Part shown: positions 43,517 to 52,394 of the stretch, piece by piece
Layout: every line of letters begins with the position of its first letter
Position numbering within the stretch: the first letter of the stretch is position 1
Assembly (NCBI GenBank): GCA_900316285.1
Contig: ONCG01000005.1
Location: 124,001-188,000, forward strand
Length of the DNA: 64,000 nt
Direction of reading: 5' to 3'
From: an uncultured Prevotellaceae bacterium
GTDB taxonomy: Bacteria; Bacteroidota; Bacteroidia; Bacteroidales; Bacteroidaceae
Made by a program: the position numbers and the translations under genes
Notes under the pieces: model-generated
Told to the model about the DNA's origin: nothing
Seen by the model: only the letters and a program-made list of their open reading frames with translations
Databases searched by the model: none

Positions 43517-45084
43517 ACTACAACGAGGCAACAAGGCGATTTGTCAGCCAGCATCTTGATGACGATGTGCGACAGCTTGCATTGCAATATAGCGCCCATC
43601 GCAGTTCCTCTTCTGATAAAGGAGAGGCTGGGGGAGATGGTGATGTAGACCTGCCTTTTGCCCTCGACCAGATTCGTGGCCGACAGATAGCACGACGAAA
43701 GTTGCCAACGTGGGCCACCATCGATGGTATTCTCTATCCTCCTCATCTCTCCATGGAACAATGTTCCAGTGAGCAGACCGCCCGCTACAAGGCTTCCATC
43801 ATCGAGCGACTAGTAAGCAACTCCCTCCCTACTGGGGAGGGTCGGGGTGGGGCTTCCCTCCCTACTGGGGCGACTGGGGTCTTTAGAGCAGCCACCGATG
43901 TGGCTGCGGCCCCACAAAGGGGAGCGAATCCCCATTCGCGACGGAGAGCAACCAGGGGTGGGGCTTTGCTTTTCACCGACCTCACAGGTGGTTTCGGTGT
44001 CGATTTCGCCTTCATGGCCCAGGCTTTTCATACTACTTTGTCAATCCAGAGTCCAGCAAAATCTTTCTATGTAGAGCGTAACCCGCAACTCTGCGACCTC
44101 GCTCAACATAATTTCCCACTCCTCGGCCTTCGTAATACAGAAGTAGTTTGCTCAACCACTGAGGATTTCCTCAACACTCTATGGAGAAATAAAAAAGCCT
44201 CCCCTGCGGGGGGAGGTTTGGTAGGGGCTGAAGCCTCCCCTGCGGGGGGAGGTTTGGAAGGGGCTGAAGCCTCCCCTGCGGGGGGAGGTTTGGAAGGGGC
44301 TACCATCATTTATCTAGATCCAGCCCGCCGCGACGATCATGGAGGTCGCACTTATGGCATAGCCGATTGCACACCGAACGTCCTAGAACTGCGTGACACT
44401 CTCCTTGCAAAGGCCGATTATATTCTCCTGAAACTCTCACCGATGCTCGACTGGCGCAAGGCTGTCAGCGACCTTGGTGAAGACTATGTCTGCGAAGTAC
44501 ACATCGTCTCCGTTCGTAACGAATGCAAAGAGCTATTGATTGTACTTCAGAAACCAAGCGACAACGTCCAAGAGCAAAACCCAAAGACATTATTCTGTGT
44601 CAACGACCAACAGCTCTTCACCGTCCAATCTCCCTCCCTACTGGATAGATCAAGTGGAATTCTTTCTCCCTCCCTACTGGGGAGGTCAGGTGGCTCTCTC
44701 TATGAGCCCAATGCCTCTATTATGAAGGCTGGCTGCTTCCATGAACTCTGCGAACAGTTTGGACTAGTCCCTGTAGGCCCCAACAGCCACCTCTTCGTTC
44801 AAACCCCTGACGTTACAGAACCACCTTGTATGTTTGCAGATGTAGATTTCCCAGGTCGTGTCTTTCAAATTTCCGCGATTTCATCGATGAATAAGTGCTC
44901 TCTTCGGCAAAATCTGCAAGGTATCACGCAAGCCAACATCTCCACTCGCAACTTCCCATTGAAACCAGAAGAGCTTCGCCGCCGATTGAAACTTCGCGAT
45001 GGCGGCGATACCTACCTCTTTGGCACCACCCTCACCGATGGTTCCCATGTGATTCTGATATGTAAGAAGTGGGAGAATCGCTGA
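43513..45084 (+). CDS. Class I SAM-dependent methyltransferase with THUMP-like domain, expanded by in-frame repeats
   Basis: A 523-aa protein of the Bacteroidota THUMP-like methyltransferase family, probably acting on RNA. The SAM motif is FTDLTGGFGVDFAFMA and the catalytic motif is IYLDPARRDDHG; LKLSPMLDW and FPLKPEELRRRLKLRDGG belong to the C-terminal part. I expect relatives of roughly 390-400 residues; the excess lies in three stretches: 43821-43966 (LPTGEGRGGAS...), 44197-44304 (three ASPAGGGLEGAE-type repeats) and 44630-44696 (SPSLLGRSGGS). Each is a palindromic repeat kept in frame. Start overlaps the previous stop. Confidence 0.85.
   Translation: MNYNEATRRFVSQHLDDDVRQLALQYSAHRSSSSDKGEAGGDGDVDLPFALDQIRGRQIARRKLPTWATIDGILYPPHLSMEQCSSEQTARYKASIIERLVSNSLPTGEGRGGASLPTGATGVFRAATDVAAAPQRGANPHSRRRATRGGALLFTDLTGGFGVDFAFMAQAFHTTLSIQSPAKSFYVERNPQLCDLAQHNFPLLGLRNTEVVCSTTEDFLNTLWRNKKASPAGGGLVGAEASPAGGGLEGAEASPAGGGLEGATIIYLDPARRDDHGGRTYGIADCTPNVLELRDTLLAKADYILLKLSPMLDWRKAVSDLGEDYVCEVHIVSVRNECKELLIVLQKPSDNVQEQNPKTLFCVNDQQLFTVQSPSLLDRSSGILSPSLLGRSGGSLYEPNASIMKAGCFHELCEQFGLVPVGPNSHLFVQTPDVTEPPCMFADVDFPGRVFQISAISSMNKCSLRQNLQGITQANISTRNFPLKPEELRRRLKLRDGGDTYLFGTTLTDGSHVILICKKWENR
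43821..43966. repeat. Palindromic repeats inserted in frame in the methyltransferase gene (site 1)
   Basis: Two partial hairpins with CTCCCT...GGGGAGGG-type arms followed by TCGGGGTGG, plus two other palindromes: GCAGCCAC/GTGGCTGC (43888-43907) and GCGAAT/ATTCGC (43924-43939). The block ends AGGGGTGGGG. It splits the expected link to the SAM motif by about 49 codons. Confidence 0.75.
44197..44304. repeat. Three tandem 36-bp palindromic repeats in the methyltransferase gene
   Basis: Units 44197-44232, 44233-44268 and 44269-44304 are nearly identical. Each contains CCTCCCC-TGC-GGGGGAGG and a GGTTTGG(A/T)AGGGG tail. 36 bp is 12 codons, so the frame is kept (ASPAGGGLEGAE repeated). Confidence 0.95.
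44630..44696. repeat. Palindromic repeats inserted in the methyltransferase gene (site 3)
   Basis: Two diverged copies of a CTCCCTCCCTACTGG hairpin, the second followed by GGAGGTCAGGTGG. They encode SPSLLDRSSGILSPSLLGRS. Confidence 0.7.
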
Positions 45085-45132
45085 GAAATGATAGAATCAT
45101 TCATACAAGCCTTTTCCGATTGCCTGTTGTAG

Positions 45133-45154
45133 GGGCAGACTCCTGTGTCTGCCC
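45133..45154. repeat. REP-like palindrome after the methyltransferase gene
   Basis: GGGCAGAC (45133-45140), TCCTGT, GTCTGCCC (45147-45154), preceded by TGTAG. The same design (TGTAGGG, arm, 6-nt loop, arm, CG) recurs inside the gene at 61401-62381. Confidence 0.75.
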
Positions 45155-45184
45155 GTAGCATTTTCATCCCCCTTATTTATTTAT

Positions 45185-45895
45185 CTATGCTTCTTGCGTG
45201 ATCATAGCCGTCAATTCCTCGAAGCTGTTTGCAACGCTGATATAGTCCTTCCAATGTCCTCGAATCATTCCACGCTGTTGAAGGTCATCGAGTAGCGCAA
45301 TCAGGGTATTCCAGAAATCACCGATGTTATAGAGGATGATAAGCTTCTGATGATAGCCGATGGTATGCGCCGCAGCCACTGTGAACACTTCGTCGAGCGT
45401 GCCGATGCCACCCGGTAATGCAACTACCACATCGCTATGTGCCAGCAACAAATCCTTCCGATCGCTGAGGTTGTCACAAGGAATATGTACCGTCAGCCGA
45501 TCCGACATCCTTCCACCCCGTTCAACAATACGTGGCACCACCCCAATGAGATTCCCTTTCGCCCCCCTCGAACCAATCAAATCCCTTGAACCATTCGAAC
45601 TACTCAAACCCCTCGAACCGTCTTGAACACTTGAACCACTTGAACCCTCTTGAACACATAAACCATTCGAACCATTCAAACCCTTCGAACTACTCGAACA
45701 GTCTCCCTTCCCTTTTGGGAGGGGATGGGGGTAGGCTCCGAAAGCCTCCGCCACGCATCCCATGAGTCCCATATTACATCCGCCAAACACGATGGAATGG
45801 CCGTTTTCTGCACACCAGCGTCCAAATTCTTCTGTGCGGTCGAAGTACTCTCGTTCTATGTTGTCGTTAGCCGAACAAAATATCCCAATGTTCAT
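45185..45895 (-). CDS. LOG-family nucleotide 5'-monophosphate phosphoribohydrolase with low-complexity insert
   Basis: A 236-aa protein of the TIGR00730/LOG family (YgdH/cytokinin-activating type) that removes ribose phosphate from nucleoside monophosphates. VFGGCNMGLMG and ALPGGIGTLDEVF (the P-G-G-x-G-T-x-x-E motif) are present. Between EAFGAY and GNLIGVVPRI lies about 60 residues of S/G/N-rich sequence (45557-45736) not expected in the family, formed by TTCGAAC-type tandem repeats plus a hairpin. Whether the enzyme tolerates this is untested. A good promoter lies upstream (45924-45955). Confidence 0.85.
   Translation of the reverse strand: MNIGIFCSANDNIEREYFDRTEEFGRWCAENGHSIVFGGCNMGLMGCVAEAFGAYPHPLPKGKGDCSSSSKGLNGSNGLCVQEGSSGSSVQDGSRGLSSSNGSRDLIGSRGAKGNLIGVVPRIVERGGRMSDRLTVHIPCDNLSDRKDLLLAHSDVVVALPGGIGTLDEVFTVAAAHTIGYHQKLIILYNIGDFWNTLIALLDDLQQRGMIRGHWKDYISVANSFEELTAMITQEA
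45557..45736. repeat. Tandem (C)TTCGAAC repeats and hairpin inside the LOG gene
   Basis: About a dozen degenerate 8-10-nt units ending TTGAAC, TCGAAC or TCAAAC (45557-45700), then a hairpin of about 34 nt with arms CCCTTCCC/GGGAGGGG and a GGGGGTAGG tail (45702-45735), the same design as the other G/C-rich hairpins here. Confidence 0.8.
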
Positions 45896-45923
45896 GATTA
45901 TAAGTGTTTTTTTAACCTTTGTG

Positions 45924-45955
45924 CAAAGTTACGATGAAAAGAGTGAAAAACCAAA
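45924..45955 (-). promoter_or_regulatory. Promoter of the LOG gene
   Basis: On the minus strand TTTG (complement of 45952-45955), a 20-bp spacer and TAACTTTG (complement of 45924-45931). A plus-strand TTCGTAACTTTGCA (-7 TAACTTTG at 45965-45972) serves the divergent PL11 gene, but without a clear -33. Confidence 0.7.
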
Positions 45956-46002
45956 TTTTTTTCGTAACTTTGCACCCAGAAACCAACAGAAAGAAGGAAA
46001 CT

Positions 46003-48459
46003 ATGCTGAAACGATTGATGATGACCGTGCTGATGACCTTGTGTGTCGGTATGGCAGAATGCTGGTCGCAGACGACGCCTGAAAGTCAGATGGAGGCGTT
46101 GAGTCGCGGACTTGTGGTGGTGCCAGGGAAGTCGACGGGCGTGTTTGTGAGCTGGCGTCTGTTGGGCACGGAGGACAGCGATGCCGTAACGTTCGACGTG
46201 TTGCGCGACGGAACACCTGTGGCTACAGATATCGCTGATGCGACGAGCTATGCCGACACCAGAGGAAATGCAAGTCATGGATATCAAGTGGTAAAAAAGG
46301 TGGACGGCGTGGCTGTCGATACCTCTGCCGTTTCGATGCCTTGGTCGCAACCATTTATGCAACTGCACCTGAGCCGTCCTGCTGCTGGCAGCGACTGCAC
46401 CTATTCGCCTAACGACTGTTCTGTTGGTGATGTCGACGGCGATGGCGAATACGAAATCTTCGTGAAGTGGGATCCCTCGAATGCGAAGGACAACTCGCAG
46501 AACGGAAAGACCGGCAATGTCTATCTGGATTGCTATCGCGTAGACTGGCATGCTGGTGGCACGGAGCAGAAAGCAGAGTTGTTGTGGCGCGTCGACTTGG
46601 GTGTGAACATCCGCGCCGGTGCCCACTACACACAATATATGGTGTATGACTTCGATGGCGACGGACGAGCCGAGCTGATGTGTAAGACCGCACCCGGTTC
46701 GAAAGACGGACAGGGTGAATACGTGAACCAGGCGGCTTCGCTGCCGGTTATCCGCAATGCCTCGAACACCGCCGACCATCGTAACAGCAACGGTCGCATC
46801 GTTGGTGGTCATGAATACCTGACGGTGTTTGAAGGCCTTACCGGTCGTGCCATTCACACCATCTACTACAATCCCAACCGCGATGCCGGCCTGGGTGGTG
46901 CCGCTACAGGCACATTCAACTGGGACGACCGAAGTGGTAAGAAGGACTATGCCGACTATGGCAACCGCGGTGAGCGCTATCTGGCTGCTGTGGCACATCT
47001 CGACGGACCCGAAGGTCGTGCCTACGGCATCTTCTCGCGTGGCTATTACACCTATGCTTTTATCTGGGCAGTGGGCTTCGATGGGAAGGAGTTGAAGCAA
47101 AAGTGGTTCCATTCGTCGAAGTCGAAGACACAATATAACGTCACTGACAGCCTTGGCAAAACCCGCACCTATACCGCTCCGAAGAGCAAGGCCGGCGAAG
47201 GTCGCAACACGATGTTTGGCAACGGCAACCATAATCTCTCGGTAGCTGATGTGGATGGCGATGGCTGCGATGAAATCGTATGGGGATCGGCAGCACTCGA
47301 CCACGATGGCACGCTGCTCTATGCCACAGGCTTTGGTCATGGTGATGCCATGCATCTGGCTGACCATTGTCCCGACAGACCAGGGCTGGAACTCTTCGAT
47401 ATCCACGAAGACAAGGGCACCTACTCCTGGGACCTGCACGATGCTGGCACGGGAGAGATCATCCATAAAGGAGGCAACAAGGGCGTTGACAACGGACGCG
47501 GCATCGCCTCGCAGCTCTCTCAAGACCATCGCGGCTCGTTCTTCAGCTCGAGCGACGACCGCAGTCAGCGAAGTGCCGTCACGGGCAACATGGTATCGGG
47601 AGGTTCCACGTCGATGAACTTCCGCATCTACTGGGATGGAGACCTGCAGGACGAACTCCTCGACGGCACGAAGATCGACAAATGGAACGGCAGTGGCACC
47701 ACGCGCCTTTACATCAAGGGTAAGAACCCCTACGACTACGGAAACTCATCGTCGTGCAATGGAACGAAGAACACCCCGAACCTGCAGGCCGACCTCTTTG
47801 GTGATTGGCGCGAGGAGATCATCCTTTGGAACTCGGCCGATGCTGCTACGCTGAACGTGTTCACTACTGCAGAGCCCACCACCTATCGTGTTCCTACCCT
47901 GATGCACGACCATACCTATCGCATGGGTGTAGCCTGGCAAAACGTGGCCTACAACCAACCGCCACACCTGGGCTACTATCTGCCTGACCGCTATGCTCCC
48001 AGTGTGAGTTTGGTGGAAGGGTCGCCCAAAGAACAGACCATCCTGCTTGGTCAGCCTATGCAGCCGGTGACGGTGGAGTACAATGCCAACACACAGGCAC
48101 TGAACGTCGACTCCACCTATACTCCCAGCAGCAAGCGCCGCGGACTACTCACGACAGAGTTCACGCGTACCAATGATTATAAGCAGCGCCAGGTGACCTT
48201 CGAGGGAACACCTACCGAGTTGGGCGATTATACCATTGTTTTAAAGGCAACCACGAAGCAAGGCGACTGCGTGGGACCGCGCTACGAGCGCTTCACCATT
48301 CATGTGACCGATGAGGCCGACAGCATCGCAAACCCTTCTGAATGCCCTGCAGGCGACAGAGATGTATATGATTTGCAGGGACGACGGCTGCCGGAAGTTA
48401 AAAAAGGAGTCTGCATTGTACGGCAGGACAATCGTGAAGCGAAACTTGTGAAGAATTAG
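46003..48459 (+). CDS. PL11 rhamnogalacturonan lyase, secreted
   Basis: An 818-aa protein that cleaves the rhamnogalacturonan I backbone of pectin by beta-elimination. Signal peptide (MLKRLMMTVLMTLCVGMAECWSQ). An N-terminal fibronectin-like domain is followed by the eight-bladed beta-propeller with calcium-binding repeats (VGDVDGDGEYEIFVKWDP, MVYDFDGDGRAELMCKT, VADVDGDGCDEIVWGS) and ADLFGDWREEIILW. The C-terminus (DVYDLQGRRLPEVKKGVCIV) resembles a type-IX sorting tail. ATG 46003 is the start consistent with the signal peptide; the frame opens upstream at 45919. Confidence 0.93.
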   Translation: MLKRLMMTVLMTLCVGMAECWSQTTPESQMEALSRGLVVVPGKSTGVFVSWRLLGTEDSDAVTFDVLRDGTPVATDIADATSYADTRGNASHGYQVVKKVDGVAVDTSAVSMPWSQPFMQLHLSRPAAGSDCTYSPNDCSVGDVDGDGEYEIFVKWDPSNAKDNSQNGKTGNVYLDCYRVDWHAGGTEQKAELLWRVDLGVNIRAGAHYTQYMVYDFDGDGRAELMCKTAPGSKDGQGEYVNQAASLPVIRNASNTADHRNSNGRIVGGHEYLTVFEGLTGRAIHTIYYNPNRDAGLGGAATGTFNWDDRSGKKDYADYGNRGERYLAAVAHLDGPEGRAYGIFSRGYYTYAFIWAVGFDGKELKQKWFHSSKSKTQYNVTDSLGKTRTYTAPKSKAGEGRNTMFGNGNHNLSVADVDGDGCDEIVWGSAALDHDGTLLYATGFGHGDAMHLADHCPDRPGLELFDIHEDKGTYSWDLHDAGTGEIIHKGGNKGVDNGRGIASQLSQDHRGSFFSSSDDRSQRSAVTGNMVSGGSTSMNFRIYWDGDLQDELLDGTKIDKWNGSGTTRLYIKGKNPYDYGNSSSCNGTKNTPNLQADLFGDWREEIILWNSADAATLNVFTTAEPTTYRVPTLMHDHTYRMGVAWQNVAYNQPPHLGYYLPDRYAPSVSLVEGSPKEQTILLGQPMQPVTVEYNANTQALNVDSTYTPSSKRRGLLTTEFTRTNDYKQRQVTFEGTPTELGDYTIVLKATTKQGDCVGPRYERFTIHVTDEADSIANPSECPAGDRDVYDLQGRRLPEVKKGVCIVRQDNREAKLVKN

Positions 48460-48482
48460 TTAATAAGAAAATAGAATAGACA

Positions 48483-50492
48483 TTGAAAACATTTGAAGAA
48501 CTTGGTGTCAGCGAATTGATTCGTCGCGCCATCAGCGAGTTGGGCTTTGAGCAGCCCATGCCAGTGCAGGAACAGGTGATACCGTATCTGTTAGGTACGA
48601 GCCCCACTCCTGGAGAGGAGATTTCGGAGGGAGAAAGCCCCGTCTCAGACAACCTCGATAGGGAGGGCGACCTCATTGCTTTGGCTCAGACGGGAACGGG
48701 AAAGACGGCAGCCTTTGGCATTCCCCTGTTGCAACGCCTCGACACCGAAAAACGTGAGACGCAAGCCCTGATACTCAGTCCCACGCGCGAACTGTGTCTG
48801 CAGATTTGCGACGACATTCGCGATTTTGCAAAGTACATGCCGGCAGTGAATATCGTAGCAGTCTATGGCGGAGCCAGCATCATGCAGCAGATACGCCAGT
48901 TGCGTCGCGGCGTACAGATTATCGTGGCAACACCGGGCAGACTGATTGACTTGGTGAACCGTGGAGAAGCCGACCTCAGTCAGGTTAGCCGAGTGGTGCT
49001 CGATGAAGCCGACGAGATGCTGAACATGGGATTCTCGGAGAGCATCAACGAGATTTTCGAGCACCTGCCCGAGGAGCGCAGTACGCTGATGTTCTCGGCA
49101 ACGATGAGTCGCGAGATAGAACGCATTGCCAAGACCTATCTGCACAACCATAGAGAGATTGTCATCGGTTCGCGCAACGAGGGTGCCGAGCACGTCAACC
49201 ACATCTACTACCTCGTGCATGCCAAGGATAAATACCTCGCCTTGAAGCGCATTGTAGACTTCCACCCCCGCATCTTTGCTATCATCTTCTGTCGTACGAA
49301 GATAGAGACACAGGAGATTGCCGACAAGCTCATCAAGGACGGCTACAACGCTGAAGCATTGCACGGCGACCTCTCGCAAGACCAGCGTGACCTCACCATG
49401 CAGAAGTTCCGCCAGCACACCGTGCAGCTACTTGTGGCAACGGATGTGGCTGCCCGTGGCCTCGATGTTGATGACCTCACCCACGTCATCAACTACGGAC
49501 TGCCCGACGACATTGAGAACTACACCCATCGCTCGGGTCGTACGGGTCGTGCCGGCAAGAAGGGCACCTCTATTTCTATCATACACACGCGCGAGAAGAA
49601 TAAGGTGCGCCTCATAGAGAAGGAGATTGGCAAGGAGTTTGTTGATGGAACGCTGCCCACACCGCAGGAAATCTGTACGAAACAACTCTATCGAGCCATG
49701 GATAAGATAGAAAAGGTGGACGTCGACGAAGAGCAGATAGCACCTTTCATGGACGACATCAACCGCCATTTCGAATATTTTGAGAAGGAGGACATCATCA
49801 AGAAGATTGTTTCGATGACCTTCGGCCGTTTCCTCGCCTACTATGCCGATGCACCCGAAATTGAGAAACCCGTCTCTGCAAAGAGAGGTGACAAGGAGGG
49901 AAAAAGACAAGGAGGAAAGGAACAAGGAGCGAAGCGCAAGCCCGAGAAAGGCTATGAGCGATTGTTCATTAACCTCGGTAAAACCGATGGTTTTTATCCT
50001 GGCGAGCTCATGCAGATGCTCAATCGCGAACTTGGAGGCCGACAGCAAGTGGGGCACATCGACCTCTTCTCGAAGTTCAGCTATTTCGAGGTGCCGAAGC
50101 AGGATGCACAGCGCGTCATGCAACGACTCACGGGTGTAGAGTATAAAGGTCGTGAGGTGCGCTGCAATGCCGCCGACGACACACCGAAGGATGGAAGCCG
50201 TGCATCGGCAGGTGGTGCCAAGGGCAGATCGTCGGCAGGCCATGATGGTCAGCGTGGACAACGACGCACAGAGGGGCGCCGCGGTGCTTCACGCAATGCT
50301 AGAGACAAGTATCCCGCAGACTTTACGAAGCCTACCAGAAAATCAAAAAAGCGCGATTTCATCGAGGATAATGGCGCAGAGACCGGTGACTGGCGCGAGT
50401 TGATGAAGCCGAAGAAATGGGACTTCAAAGACTCCGAGCCCGACTTCTCGGAAGAGGGATGGGCACTCCGCAAGCCACGCAAGAAGAAGTAA
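48483..50492 (+). CDS. DEAD-box RNA helicase with TTG start and in-frame insert
   Basis: A 669-aa ATP-dependent RNA helicase. The Q motif (FEELGVSELIRR...GFEQPMPVQ), motif I AQTGTGKT, DEAD, SAT and HRSGRTGR (motif VI) are present. A DbpA/CsdA-like RNA-binding domain lies near 490-560, followed by a basic R/G/K-rich tail. The first codon is TTG at 48483; no ATG fits the Q motif. Between PYLLG and DLIALAQTG lies a 24-codon insert (48597-48668) containing repeat-like sequence that is absent from the standard helicase core spacing. Confidence 0.92.
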   Translation: MKTFEELGVSELIRRAISELGFEQPMPVQEQVIPYLLGTSPTPGEEISEGESPVSDNLDREGDLIALAQTGTGKTAAFGIPLLQRLDTEKRETQALILSPTRELCLQICDDIRDFAKYMPAVNIVAVYGGASIMQQIRQLRRGVQIIVATPGRLIDLVNRGEADLSQVSRVVLDEADEMLNMGFSESINEIFEHLPEERSTLMFSATMSREIERIAKTYLHNHREIVIGSRNEGAEHVNHIYYLVHAKDKYLALKRIVDFHPRIFAIIFCRTKIETQEIADKLIKDGYNAEALHGDLSQDQRDLTMQKFRQHTVQLLVATDVAARGLDVDDLTHVINYGLPDDIENYTHRSGRTGRAGKKGTSISIIHTREKNKVRLIEKEIGKEFVDGTLPTPQEICTKQLYRAMDKIEKVDVDEEQIAPFMDDINRHFEYFEKEDIIKKIVSMTFGRFLAYYADAPEIEKPVSAKRGDKEGKRQGGKEQGAKRKPEKGYERLFINLGKTDGFYPGELMQMLNRELGGRQQVGHIDLFSKFSYFEVPKQDAQRVMQRLTGVEYKGREVRCNAADDTPKDGSRASAGGAKGRSSAGHDGQRGQRRTEGRRGASRNARDKYPADFTKPTRKSKKRDFIEDNGAETGDWRELMKPKKWDFKDSEPDFSEEGWALRKPRKKK

Positions 50493-50574
50493 TTCCAGTT
50501 ACGGCCCAGGAATCGCCAGTGATGGAGGTTCACCCATAGGGACGTAACGTAGCATGCATAATTTTCAGAAAAGC

Positions 50575-51573
50575 ATGAAAATAGGAACGATTGATTTTGG
50601 TGAACGGCCGTTGTTTCTGGCACCGATGGAGGATGTCACGGATATTGGCTTTCGTATGCTCTGCAAACGGTTTGGGGCAGCTATGGTCTATACCGAGTTT
50701 GTGTCGGCCGAGGCGTTGGTGCGCTCGGTGAAATCGACGGTTAGCAAGCTCACGATCAGCGACGAGGAGAGGCCAGTTGGCATACAAATCTATGGGCGCG
50801 ACGTGCCGCAGATGGTAGAGGCAGCGCGAATTGTGGAAGAGGCACGTCCCGACGTCATCGACCTGAACTTCGGTTGCCCGGTGAAGAAGGTGGCTGGGAA
50901 AGGTGCCGGTGCGGGTATGTTGCGGAATATTCCACTGATGCTCGACATCACTCGCGAGGTGGTGAAGGCGGTGAAGACGCCTGTGACGGTGAAGACACGT
51001 CTTGGCTGGGACAAAGAAAACCTGATTATCACCGACCTGGCAGAGCAATTGCAAGACTGCGGCATACAAGCCTTGACCATTCATGGTCGCACTCGCTCAC
51101 AGATGTACACCGGCGAGGCTGACTGGACTCTCATTGGCGAGGTGAAACGCAATCCACGCATCCATATTCCCATCATCGGAAATGGTGATATCACATCGCT
51201 CTACGAGGCCGACCTAGCCTTCGATCGATATGGCGTGGATGCAGTGATGATAGGTCGCGCCACATTCGGTCAGCCGTGGTTGTTCAGTAGGAAGCAGCTC
51301 TCGCTCGATGAAAAGATTGATGTGTTGAAGGAACAGCTGACCATCAACATCAATCGCATCAACGATATGAAAGGCAATAAAGAGGACGGTCTGCGCAAGC
51401 ATTCTGCAGAGTATCGTGGCATTTTGCACACGCGCCGCCACTTGGCAGCTTCGCCCGTCTTCAAGGGCATTCCCGATTTCCGACAGACACGCATCGCCAT
51501 GTTGCGTGCCGAGACAGCCGAGGAACTTATCGAAATACTGGAACAGTGTCGCCAAAGGTTGAAGTACAAGTAA
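50575..51573 (+). CDS. dusB: tRNA-dihydrouridine synthase B
   Basis: A flavoenzyme of 332 aa from ATG 50575 (339 aa from ATG 50554) that reduces uridines in the tRNA D-loop. FLAPMEDVTD, the catalytic cysteine in DLNFGCPVKKV, IHGRTRSQMYTG and IGNGDI are DusB signatures. The C-terminal helical RNA-binding domain is present. I favour 50575 because the homologous start is MKIGTIDFG. It follows the helicase by about 80 bp. Confidence 0.92.
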   Translation: MKIGTIDFGERPLFLAPMEDVTDIGFRMLCKRFGAAMVYTEFVSAEALVRSVKSTVSKLTISDEERPVGIQIYGRDVPQMVEAARIVEEARPDVIDLNFGCPVKKVAGKGAGAGMLRNIPLMLDITREVVKAVKTPVTVKTRLGWDKENLIITDLAEQLQDCGIQALTIHGRTRSQMYTGEADWTLIGEVKRNPRIHIPIIGNGDITSLYEADLAFDRYGVDAVMIGRATFGQPWLFSRKQLSLDEKIDVLKEQLTININRINDMKGNKEDGLRKHSAEYRGILHTRRHLAASPVFKGIPDFRQTRIAMLRAETAEELIEILEQCRQRLKYK

Positions 51574-51582
51574 AAGTGTAAG

Positions 51583-51593
51583 GCCCTGCGGGC
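51583..51593. repeat. Small three-base-loop hairpin after dusB
   Basis: GCCC-TGC-GGGC. The following 180 bp contain CACAGATGGCACAGAT and CACAGATTCCGCAGA-like repeats and no gene. Confidence 0.5.
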
Positions 51594-51785
51594 GTGGAAC
51601 GCTTCACGAAATGATATTTACGGCCCACAGATGGCACAGATTACTCAGAAAAACTCAAGGCGCTTCCAAGCAAGAAATTATTCACTGATTCCACAGATTC
51701 CGCAGAACTCTGCGGGCTTCTCAGAAAAACTCCGTGGCTCTGCGCGAGAATGTAGGAAGTGGAGCTTGCGAAACGTTAGTAAAAA

Positions 51786-52199
51786 TTATTTCTTTTTCCT
51801 GCTACATTCCGGGCAGATGCCTCTGACGATGTAGTTGGCAGTGTGCATCTCATAGCCTTCGGGAATGGGGATGGGCGGAATCTCTGTGTTGTCGAGACAG
51901 AACGTGCGTCGGCATTGCTCACAATGGAAGTGTGGGTGCTGGTCGTTGTCATGGTCGTGATCATTGCTGTGGCAGAGTTCATAGCGCAAGCCATCGCCAT
52001 CCTCGATGATATGCACGAGGTGTTTTTCTCGGAAGAGTGTGAGGGCACGGAAGATGTTCGACTTGTCGATGGTGCCGATGGCATGTTCAAGTTCGATGAG
52101 CGACATGGGTCGCATGGCCGAGGCGAGAGCCTTGACGATGACAATGCGATTGGCCGTTGGCCGGATGTCGTGAGCGTTGAGAAGTGCGGAGTAGTTCAA
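51786..52199 (-). CDS. Fur-family metal-responsive repressor (TTG start)
   Basis: A 137-aa protein with an N-terminal winged helix (HDIRPTANRIVIVKALASA, IGTIDKSNIFRALTLF) and a C-terminal metal-binding part with two zinc-type pairs (CEQC and CPEC). The His-rich stretch HSNDHDHDNDQHPHFHCEQC is unusual and may bind Zn or Ni. I read it as Fur/Zur/PerR family without choosing. The start is TTG at 52199, 21 nt after the predicted transcription start; no in-frame ATG precedes it. Confidence 0.88.
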   Translation of the reverse strand: MNYSALLNAHDIRPTANRIVIVKALASAMRPMSLIELEHAIGTIDKSNIFRALTLFREKHLVHIIEDGDGLRYELCHSNDHDHDNDQHPHFHCEQCRRTFCLDNTEIPPIPIPEGYEMHTANYIVRGICPECSRKKK

Positions 52200-52226
52200 T
52201 GGAAGTTGAGAGGTTGTTTATGTCGG

Positions 52227-52257
52227 CAAAGTTACGAATTAGCTGCCATACGGCAAA
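52227..52257 (-). promoter_or_regulatory. Promoter of the Fur-family gene
   Basis: TTTG (complement of 52254-52257), 19-bp spacer, TAACTTTG (complement of 52227-52234). Its -7 context TTCGTAACTTTGC and the flanking GAAAACCGAAATTTC resemble the promoter-bearing repeats at mnmG and 62.4 kb. Confidence 0.8.
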
Positions 52258-52394
52258 GCGAAAACCGAAATTTCTTTGTAGTGTAGTCAAAAAAAGTCAT
52301 CTATGAGAGAGTCTGTAGTTGAAGAAGATAGCTCAAGCGAGGCTCTCAACTTTGATAAAAATGCAGTTACGTAGTAACTTTTTCGCTGTTGGGT

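Noticed and set aside
45898-47529. A 543-residue minus-strand open frame over the PL11 gene
   Set aside because: It is opposite the well-supported rhamnogalacturonan lyase and contains no family motif.
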